From Aselliscus stoliczkanus (Eukaryota; Chordata; Mammalia; Chiroptera; Hipposideridae): a DNA stretch of 64,000 nucleotides. Below, piece after piece: positions 55,500 to 64,000 of the stretch. Under the pieces are notes generated by a model. It did no database searches. It saw nothing but the letters and a program-made list of their open reading frames with translations, and was not told where the DNA came from. The position numbers and the translations under genes were made by a program. The stretch covers positions 84,465,501 to 84,529,500 of the forward strand of contig CM066731.1 of the NCBI GenBank assembly GCA_033961575.1, in the 5' to 3' direction. Every line of letters begins with the position of its first letter. Within the stretch, counting starts at the first letter, position 1.

Positions 55500-56340
55500 A
55501 ATGCCCAACTGGGTTCTTCATTTTTATTTTATTTTATTTGTAAATAGAAAAATACACTTTACAATGGCCACTGTTACTTTGCAAGCTAACGTTTCTCAGA
55601 TGTGTGCTCAGAGTATATTTAGGAACTCTGATTTTGGAGTTTCTTTTGATTAGACACAATTGTGGTGCATTTTTATTCTTTGTGATTTCAGAAGTAGTGC
55701 TGAGGCACATTTGGGCACAAATAGTGTGACTATAAAGTAGTAACATAATTTTTTTGTCGAGTTTAGAAGTCGCTCTTAATCCAATTCCAGAAAAGTTTTA
55801 TCGTAACATTTTGTGTATTGAAAATATTGCTTATTACTTTGCTGTGAATGTTAAACATAAATGAGTAAATTCTAGTGTTTTTTGGATTGAAGAATAATCT
55901 TTCACTATTTTATTTAATTATCTGATATATTTCTTATCTTTGATAAAAGAGTGATTGGGAAAGTGATTCAGTCTCATAGAGTTGTAGTCTGTAGTCCCTT
56001 ACCTAGGAAGCATTTACTGATATCAGCAGATTTTGGTTGGATCACACCTAAAGATAATAAGTTGTAGAGTTATAAAGATGGCTGACAGGGGCAGTGATTT
56101 CTCCGTGAAAGTTCTGTTTGGATTTAGCATGTAAATATAGGGCCAACAAAATTTCCATTTGGAATAAATTCTGTGTGGATTTAGCATATAAATGGAGGGC
56201 CAACAAATTTCTATTTGGAATAAATAAAACAATATATCTTTAATTTCATCTGCATATGAGAAAACGAAGCGTATTAACAATGGTATTCAAAAATTGTCCT
56301 ATACTGTGTTTTTAACACAGAAAGATTCTATACAATTATT
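55500..56340. other. Unassigned sequence with a short local duplication
   Basis: No gene or known repeat recognised. About 56105-56160 and 56165-56225 are a diverged ~60 bp tandem duplication (TTCTG TTTGGATTTAGCAT, AGGGCCAACAAA, TTTGGAATAAA in each). Confidence 0.6.
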
Positions 56341-56434
56341 TGAGTTTTTCCTTTCCTTTCCTTTTCTTTCCTTCCTTCCTTCCTTTCTTCCTTCCCTTCT
56401 TCTCTCCTCCCTCTATCTCTTCCCTTTTTTTATT
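56341..56434. repeat. Pyrimidine-rich (CCTT)n-type tract
   Basis: CCTTTCCTTTCC, then CTTCCTTCCTTCC and so on, almost pure C and T for about 90 bases. Probable unstable simple repeat. Confidence 0.9.
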
Positions 56435-56614
56435 TCTTTTAACCCTGAGACTGATCTCAGAAGACAGTCTGACTCTCTAGATGGTACAAATAGAGAAAGT
56501 TTAACATGTTGGAATTGATTTTGAACAACTGATCCAGTTATTAAATGTATGGTATGATTTTAGTCATGCAGTTAAATGACATAAGCATCAGATTTCTCAT
56601 ATGTAAAAGGGAAG

Positions 56615-56617
<3 letters not shown>

Positions 56618-56667
<50 letters not shown>
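56618..56667. repeat. (TA)n microsatellite
   Basis: About 25 TA units without interruption. Confidence 0.95.
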
Positions 56668-56670
<3 letters not shown>

Positions 56671-56904
56671 ATATAGTTCTTAGGAGAGATCATACATGAT
56701 AAATGCTCAGCATAATTCTAATTCTAACACTTATCAGTGATTTAATAAATTTAGCTTCCATTGTCTGTTCCCTTTTAATACATTTAATTAGGAATAATAG
56801 TTTTGAGATAAATACTAAATCATCAAGCAAAAACAAAAAAAAAAGACAGAACCTTAACTTTACTACATAATCTCTAGTTCTTCAGACAAGAGAGGTCACC
56901 TTCT

Positions 56905-59900
56905 TTTTTCTTTCTTTCTTTGTATTACATTTATTATATTTTATTTATTTATTTTGACATTCAATATTATTTTATATTAACTTCAGGTGTTGACTATAAT
57001 TTTCTATGTTTTGTTTATATTCCCATGATTATTTTCTAATCACCAATTTTTACTTCTTAATCACTTCACCTTTTTCACCCTGCCCTCAATGTCCCTCCCA
57101 TCTATCACCCCAATATATTTAGTACCCATCTGACACTATACACATTTATTACAATATTGTTGACTATATTCTGTAGATTCCACATATAAGCAAAATAACA
57201 TTGCATCTGTCTTTCTCTGTCTGACATACTCCACTCAGCACAATACCATCCAGGTCCATCCATACCACCACAGATGGAAAGAACACATTCCCATCCATGG
57301 CCGAGCAATATTCCACTGTATCTATGTACTACCTACTCTTTATAAATTCGTCCATTGACAAACACCCATGTTGCCTCCATATCTTGGCTATTTTAAACAA
57401 TGCTGCAATGAACATATGGATGTACATGTCCCCTCAAAGCAGTATTTTGGATTTCTTCAGATAGATATTCTGAAGGGATTACTGGGTCCTTCTTTGTTCT
57501 CTTGTTAGAGCCTTTGTTTTAAAGTCTTTTTATCTGGTAAAAGTATTGCTACCTCAGCTATTTTGTTTGTTTCCATTTTCATGAAATATCTTTATCTCAT
57601 CCCTTTACTTTCAGTCTGTGTGTGCCTTTTCATCTGAAGTGAGTCTCTTGAGTAGGCAGCATATGTGAGGGTCTTTTTTTTATTTTTTTAATTCAACCCT
57701 ATCTTTTGATTGACAAACTTAATCCATTTATACTTAAAATAAGTGTTAATAGATAGATAATTATTTCCACTTTATTATTTACATTTCTGATCTTCTCTGT
57801 TTTCTTCTTCCTAACTAAGTTCTTCTAACATTTCTTATAATACTGGTTTAGTGGTGATGAACTCCTTTAGCTTTTTCATGTCTGGGAAGCTTTTTGTGTA
57901 TCCTTCAATTCCAAATGATAGCTTTGTTAGGTAGAATAATCTTGGTTGTATGTCCTCCCATTTCATCACTTTGAATATTTCCTGTCATCCCTTCTGACCT
58001 GAAAAGATTCTGTTGAGAAATCAGCTGACAGTCTTCTCAGAGCTCCCTTGTAGGTTACTAACTGCATTTCTCTTGCTGCTTTAAGATTGTCTCTTTGTCT
58101 TTAATCTTTGGCATTTTAATTATGATGTGTCTTGGTGTGCCTGTTTGGGTTCATCTTATTTGTAACTCTCTGCACTTCCTGGGCTTGTATATCTATTTCT
58201 TTCACCAGGTTAGAGAAGTATTCTGTCATTATTTCTTCAAATAGGTTTTCAATTCCTTGCTCTCTCTCTTCTTTCTCTGGTATCCCATATAATGCAAATG
58301 GTGTTATGCTTAATGTTGTCCCAGAAGCCCCTTAAATTCACTTTTTTTTGGGGGGGATTCTTTTTTCTTTTTATTATTCTGATTGTGTGTTTTCAGCTGC
58401 CTTATCTTCTAAATCACTGTTTTAATCCTCTGCTCCATCTAATCTACTGTTGATTCCCTCTAATGTATTTTTCATTTCAGTTACTCTATTCTTTATTTTT
58501 GATTGGTTCTTTTTTCTGTTTTCTGTTTTCATTTTTATGTTTCCTATCTCTTTGTTGAAGTTCTCCCTGAGATCACTGAGTATCCTTATAACCTGTGTTT
58601 GGAACTCTGCATCTGGTAGATTGCTTATTTCCATTTTGTTTAGTTCTTTATCTGGAGCTTTGTCTGTTTTTACATTTGGGACATGTTTCTTTGTCTCCCT
58701 ATTTTGCTGTCTCCCTATGTTTGTTTCTATGTGTTAAGTAGGGCTGCTATGTCCCTCAAGTCTTAGTAGAGTGGCCTTATGTAGTAGGTATCCTATAGGA
58801 CCCAGTGGTGAAGTCTCCCTGGTCACAAGATCTGCATGATCCAGGTGTGTCCCTTGTATGGATTGTGTTTGCCCTTCTGTTGTAGTTGAGCCTTTGTTGC
58901 TATTTGCACATCATTGGGAGAGATTGACCTTCAGGATGATTGGTTGTGAGGACTGGCCATGACTACAGTGGAGGACTCTTGGTGCAAGACCTGGTCCTAC
59001 AGAATAGGGTTCACTTCAGTGGAGCTCTTATGCCTGCCCAGTCTGCAGTGTGTATCACCCTTGGAGGCATTTGGATGATGCTCTGGCTTGGCCTGAAGCT
59101 AGTCACCAGGTTTGCCAGCCCTGTGGCCACCTGGGAGGGAACCTGTTTCAGGCAAAGTTAGCTGCAGCCTGTCCTCTGCCCAAGTCCACCTGGTATGAGC
59201 CACACAGCAATACACAGATGGCCACTGCACACACTGGGCTTAGGGGTGCCTCAAGATGCCAATCTGCAAACCAAGGCTGGCTGTCCCTAGTGCCAGCCTG
59301 TTCAGCCAGAGGTATGGGACAGTTTGAAGCCAGATGCTGCTTATATGGCTTTTGTGAACCTTTGAGAAATTTTATAAAAGTCTGCAGCATGAGCTAAGAC
59401 AGGTTATTTGTAGGGAAAAAGCCACTGAAATTGGCTTCGGTGTGATGAGAGTTGGGTGGAATGGGGTCTCTAGGAATAACTAGGATGGAACAAACAAAAA
59501 ATGATAGCCAGTTTGATGGAGATTCAGATATACACACGGGGGGAGAGGTGGGCTCAACAAACAAACAATGGCTTTTGCTGGCTCCTCTATCTAGGAGAAA
59601 GCTTCCCCTGCAGTCCTTGACCTGAAACCAGACAATTTAGTTCCTCTCCATATGTTTCTGCCACCTTTTGAGCAGCTGCCCCAACACTGGAGTTCAGAGT
59701 GAGTCCTTCAGTGAGTAATTCCATGCACAGTCCTTTTACGAGGAGCACCTGGGACTCCTGGCACTCTCCATCTCACTCAGCCACAATCTCCACTGGTTAT
59801 GGAGACTTCTTTCACCAGCACCAGAAACCTGGACTGGGGAGTCTTGTTGGGGCTCTTTGGTCCTCCAGGGATTACCTCTGCAGCTAACATGTCCTTCCCA

Positions 59901-60129
59901 ATTTTAATGGTCATGCCCAGGTGTGGGACCAGCTCGTTCTGTGTCTCTGCCCCTCCTACCAGTCTCGACATGGCTTGTTCTGTATGTCTGTAGTTGTAGG
60001 GCTTTGGTTCAGCAAGACTTCCAGTGATTCTCAGTGATGGTTGCTCTATAGTTTAGTTTTAATGGATGTAGTTCTGACAGGAGATGAGTGCAGCATTTAC
60101 CTACTCCACCATTTTGACCAGAAATCCTT
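56905..60129 (-). mobile_element. L1 derivative B2: same junction as B1 (HAL1-like)
   Basis: Minus strand: 5' region (60129 to about 58690), ORF1 (about 58690 to 57830), early endonuclease segment (to about 57500), then the jump to the ORF2 end (GGATTACTGGGTCC next to TTCTTTGTTCTC, about 57490) and 3' UTR (to about 56905). The candidate TSD is weak: GAGGTCACCTTC (56892-56903) against GAGGTGATCTTTC (60130-60142). Divergence from B1 is visible in every block. Confidence 0.72.
58422..58690 (-). pseudogene. L1 ORF1 N-terminal part of B2
   Basis: The frame 58422-58634 reads MEISNLPDAEFQTQVIRILS, NFNKEIGNIKMKTENRKKNQ and NRVTEMKNTLEGINSRLD, the coiled-coil start of L1 ORF1p. The true start lies a little upstream (near the reverse complement of TCTCCCTATTTTGCTG). 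The C-terminal part continues with frameshifts to about 57830. Confidence 0.85.
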
Positions 60130-60213
60130 GAGGTGATCTTTCAATAAAGCATGGATTAAAGCTGATTCCTAGTTGGACTGTTATGGACAAACTTCAATTA
60201 AATAGAATGCTTG

Positions 60214-60372
60214 GCAGTGGTTCTCAAACTTTAATGTGTAACATGACCACTTGATGTGTTTTCAAAATATAAAAGCCTGGTCTCCAGCTCTTCGGGAAAT
60301 CCCATTAACAGTTCTGCTGTTGGATCCAGGAATCTGCATTTTTCATAAGTATCTCAGGAGATTCTGCTGAAG
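60214..60372 (+). mobile_element. MER5-like hAT-Charlie relic
   Basis: Begins CAGTGGTTCTCAAACTTTAATG, the family terminal repeat, and contains GGATCCAGGAATCTGCATTTTTC and GGAGATTCTGCTG. The 3' terminal repeat is lost. Confidence 0.85.
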
Positions 60373-61989
60373 AAAGTCCACAGAGCTTGTTTTGAGGGAA
60401 TAAAGAGACAGGACATTGAATTTTGTCAGTTAAAGGCATAAGGAGAACTATTTTTTCATCACCTTTTAATGGAAAAGATTTTGATATGTTTGAATTTGCT
60501 TTTCTGCATTATTGAGCAGAATTTAATGATTATTAAGGCTTATAGTGAAAAACATCTCACTCTTCACTATGGTAATTTTATTTTAAAATATGAGCACTTT
60601 TTCTCATTCAAACAAGTTGCACTAATTTAATAATTTACATTAAAACTTTGGGTTTTTTGGTCTGTTCATTCAATAAGTATTGAATAAGTGATCAGCCTAA
60701 ATCTAGAGAATAGAAGAGAGTAAGATATACCTTCAAGGCTGCTACAATCCAATTGAAGAGAATAGGACTAACATTTGAGTACATAGGTATCAAATTTCAT
60801 CTCATAAATTTCCAGACTGTATTGCAACTGTTGACACTCTGACTTCCCCACAGACCCATTAGAGGTAAGGTGTTTTACTAGAACCATATTCCTTCTTTCT
60901 CATCCATCACTAGTTCTGCAGAATGGTTAAATTTAATATGTAGCCCAAAAACATAGGATTGTCATTAGGTGTATCTGGACTTGATTTAGATTGAAATATA
61001 GAAAGTCTGAACATTACATGGAGAACATAGCTATTACCTATAGGGATACAACCTAGGCATGATTCTAGGTTGTTTCTTTTTTTGAGAAAGAATAATTGCA
61101 TTTGTAGCTATATGGGACAGTTGGGTTATTTTAGGCAAGGGACAGTTTTGAAATTATATTCTTGGGGATATATTATTTCCCCTTCTCAGTGATCTGAAAC
61201 ATCTTGATTAAAATAAATTTAAGCTTATTAAACCTTTCAACCAAGATTTTTTTAGTAACTTCCTATATCTTATCATTTCAAGTGTCCCTTCAATTGACTT
61301 ATGCTTTGCTCCAATTATAATCATTTTTTCTTCTGCTTTACTCATACGTAGTCTTTTCATTGTTTATAGAGTCCTCTTCTCATTTCTCATTTTTTTCTCT
61401 TATCTTCTTGTCTCACCTATCCAATCAAATTGTACTTCCCCTGTAAACCTTCCTCAGTTACTCCCCATATGATTGACTCTCATGTATAATTTAAGACATA
61501 ATTTTACTTCTTGATGCTTGCCTAGACTTTGGGATTCCCAGTACTTTCTGCAGCAGAAAGAATGGGGCAGAAATGGTGGGAAGGTGAAACTGATGTAAGA
61601 ATTATTTCTGCCTGTGGCTATAAGTACTCTTAAAGTAATCTCCACCTCTCAAGATCCTTAACCACATATGCAAAATCTCTTTTGCTGTGCAAGGTTACTA
61701 TATAGAGAGCCTGGAAACTAAGGCATAGAAATCTTTGGGGCCTGCCTCTCTTACTAGGACACAGAATATTAAGCAAGTAATGATATAAATGTCTCTCTAT
61801 TCTTGACAGTGTTGTGCACAGTGAAAGTGGTGGACAAAATTCATGGCTTGGCTTTGAATCCTGGATCTTCCTGATGTTAGATAATTGACTTTAGTTTCTT
61901 TACCTTTTAACCAGCCTAAGGGTCCCCAGCTTGCTACTCCTTTTATCGGTTGTGTGATTTCATTACTTGTAGACAAACTCAGTAGTTTC
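60373..61989. other. Unassigned sequence
   Basis: No gene recognised. Around 61390-61560 the sequence has an L2-like wording (ACTTCCCCTGTAAACCTTCC) that I could not confirm. Confidence 0.4.
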
Positions 61990-62155
61990 CCAAAGTGGCT
62001 GCATATTGCAATCATCTGGGAAATTTTAGTCTAGATATCTGAGACCATCCAGTTGTTCTGATTTAATTCATGATGTGTAAATGACACATAATTTGTTTTT
62101 AAAGGCCCCTCAGTGATAATGATGCATGACCAAGGTGGAGAACTACTGCCTCTAA
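61990..62155. mobile_element. MER20-like hAT-Charlie relic
   Basis: GTGGCTGCATATTGCAATCATCTGGG, GTTGTTCTGATTTAATTCATG and GGTGGAGAACTACTG follow MER20 in order, including its degraded terminal repeat. Confidence 0.82.
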
Positions 62156-62247
62156 CCAAACTGTAAAGAGCTTAAAGGTTTTTCTCAGCTCATATAACAT
62201 AGGAAAACAAACAAACAAACCTGCATTCTTTGCAGGCAGTGGGAGCT

Positions 62248-62358
62248 CCTGTGATAAGCTGCTGTGCCTCCAGAATTATTGGAGAATAAGTGTACATTTT
62301 CATAAGCCACCAAGTTCATGGCAATTTGTTACAGCAACAATAGAAAACTAATACATTG
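62248..62358 (+). mobile_element. MaLR (MLT1-like) LTR 3' end
   Basis: TGCTGTGCCTCCAGAATTATTGG, CATAAGCCACCAAGTTCATGG, TTTGTTACAGCAACAATAGAAAACTAATACA is the ending of MLT1-type LTRs. Confidence 0.78.
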
Positions 62359-62489
62359 ATAAAGAATATAAGTTGGGAACTATTAACAAAAATATAAATA
62401 TATTTTTCTGATATTTTTTCAGGCGTTATAGATTTAGGCGTTCTTTTCACTTAATCCCTAATTTATTTGATCTCAGCACATTTGTCATG

Positions 62490-62750
62490 TCTCCAGGGAA
62501 ACTTTCCTGACCTCCTTGATTAGTCAGTTCTCCTTGTTGTATGCACTTCTGGCACTATCATGCTCTCTCTTAAAGCACTCTTCAAGTTCTAACTTTACCT
62601 TTGTTGTTGTGATAATTTCCCACAGGGCTTTGGACTCCATGAGGACAGACCTTGCATGATTTTTTGTTCATTTTATCTCCAGGGTCTATCAAAGAGTATG
62701 GGGAACAGTAGACCTCCAACTAATATTTGTCAAAATGAACTGATGAATCT
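62490..62750 (+). mobile_element. L2 LINE 3' end relic
   Basis: CCAGGGAAACTTTCCTGACC, GGACTCCATGAGGACAGACC, TTTTGTTCATTTTATCTCCAGG and AACTAATATTTGTCAAAATGAACTGATGAAT follow the L2 3' end. Confidence 0.85.
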
Positions 62751-63734
62751 GGACAGGCTCAGGTGGTGAATTCAGCTAAGAAAGACAGAGTCAAGAATAT
62801 GGGAACTGGGCAGGAAGTTATAAACAAAGAAATCTAGGAAGAAAATGAAAGATCATGTCCCAAAATCAGCATATAGGTAGGAGTGGAGAGTAGGAGTCTG
62901 ACCAACCTGAAGGCACTGCATGGGTGCACCTATGGATTCAGGAAGGCCTCAACCCACCTTCATGTTGGAGGTGCATGTAGAGTCCCTGGAAGAGTAAAGA
63001 CAGGGTGAGAACCCTTTTATTTTCTTTCTGCTCTTTTCTCTGAAGAAGTTTAAATTTTATGCCTCCCAGAGTGTATACAATTTTATAACTTTTTTGGAAT
63101 AGTCCTTGAGTCAAACTAAAGCAGAAAAAGAATATTATGATAAAAAAATTTTTTTAAGTTGAAATCTTTAAAAGCTGTCCTCTTGACACTTTTGCATATT
63201 TTTAAAACCTGTAATCTCAGAAATCACAATGGCTTTCCATAATTGTGTGTCCCTGTGGGCATGTTAGAAAATTTCCCAGATTCTTTCCTAAATTCTTAAC
63301 AATTTCAAGTCAGAATAGAAAATATAACACATATCCTTAGAAATACTTACAACCAAATCCACTACCATAAGAATGATTCTGAAAGAGCATTTCTCTGTTA
63401 TTTTTAGATGTAGTTAAAATGATTGATTCTTATGGAAATACTGCGTTTTTTGTTTATGAATTTGTTTGCTAGAATGAAGTTTTGGTAGATCTCAGTATTA
63501 CTGAATATATGTAACAGGCACTGCTTGCAAGATTCAATTAAATGAATTTTTTTTTTGTTTGTAGTATCTTTGTCATGCCAAGAATTGAGCTAGCCTTTAT
63601 GAAATTCCTACCATATACGAATTTCCAATAATTATAAGAGCATTTTATATTTAAATTTTTTTTTAGCTTACAAATCTCTTTTCTTGCATGATTCCATTTA
63701 GGTTTTTGCAGCTATCTTGGCAGACTAGAAGCAA
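62751..63734. other. Unassigned A/T-rich sequence
   Basis: No feature recognised. Confidence 0.4.
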
Positions 63735-63935
63735 GAGTTAGATTTTACTAATGAACAGTACATGGCCTTAGGCAAGCCGCTTAAATATGAATCTGTTTCC
63801 TCACATGTGAAAGGAGGGTAGTTGTACTTATCTTCCACGATTTTTTGTGATAATTAGAATTTAACTATATGGAATGCCTAATTCCATGCTTGACATACAA
63901 TAAGTAATCAGTAAATGGTTGCTATTGTCATTCCA
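63735..63935 (+). mobile_element. MIR SINE relic
   Basis: CATGGCCTTAGGCAAGCCGCTTAA, AATCTGTTTCCTCACATGTGAAAGG and TCCATGCTTGACATACAATAAGTAATCAGTAAATGG keep MIR order. Confidence 0.85.
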
Positions 63936-64000
63936 TTATTATTATTATTTTTTGAGGGGGGAAAGAAGTATTACATAGGTTGATTGTGCCTTATTAAGTA

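Overview
This window looks like intergenic or deep-intronic DNA from a mammal, and most probably from a bat. The strongest clue is a set of tRNA-derived SINEs ending in an AATAAA-rich tail that resemble the chiropteran VES family. They sit beside LINE-1 copies with 3' ends of the laurasiatherian type, a mariner family, hAT elements and betaretrovirus-like solo LTRs. A rhinolophoid bat is my best guess, but that is inference from repeat style, not proof. I found no convincing host exon, rRNA, functional tRNA gene or CRISPR array. The open reading frames are short, and the longest one (218 codons at 37850-38506) lies antisense in a SINE.

Layout. 1-4040: plus-strand L1 3' ends, an older L1, and a mariner that carries an inverted L1 scrap. 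4244-7520: an internally deleted L1 derivative on the minus strand with a perfect 16-bp target-site duplication (TSD). 8885-11320: old L1 pieces split by a class I-like LTR, plus MIR and hAT relics. 11731-15576: a second mariner broken by three solo LTRs, one nested inside another, each with a 6-bp TSD. 15600-24700: a VES-like SINE, MIR, L2, MER5-like and hAT elements, and several kilobases of unassigned sequence. 24996-27798: two further solo LTRs of the same group. 29128-33245: an ancient L1, a MIR and MaLR LTRs. 35619-39840: SINEs, several inserted in an ancient L1. 41700-45373, 47690-50849, 51774-55480 and 56905-60129: four more internally deleted L1 derivatives. 60214 to the end: relics of MER5/MER20, MLT1, L2 and MIR.

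The most interesting biology is in the five minus-strand L1 derivatives. Each reaches a GC-rich L1 5' region and an L1 3' UTR and is bracketed by a direct repeat, yet each lacks a large internal part of the coding region. Two copies share one deletion junction (type A: ORF1 plus endonuclease joined to the 3' UTR). Two share another (type B: ORF1 plus the start of the endonuclease joined to the last part of ORF2). One has a third form (type C: 5' region joined to mid-ORF2). A shared junction at unlinked insertion sites suggests that the deleted forms were themselves copied in trans, much like HAL1 (half-L1) elements. One type A copy also appears to carry a 3' transduction.

All assignments come from reading the sequence and remembered family features; no database was searched. 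Boundaries supported by a TSD should be good to a few bases; the others may be off by tens of bases.
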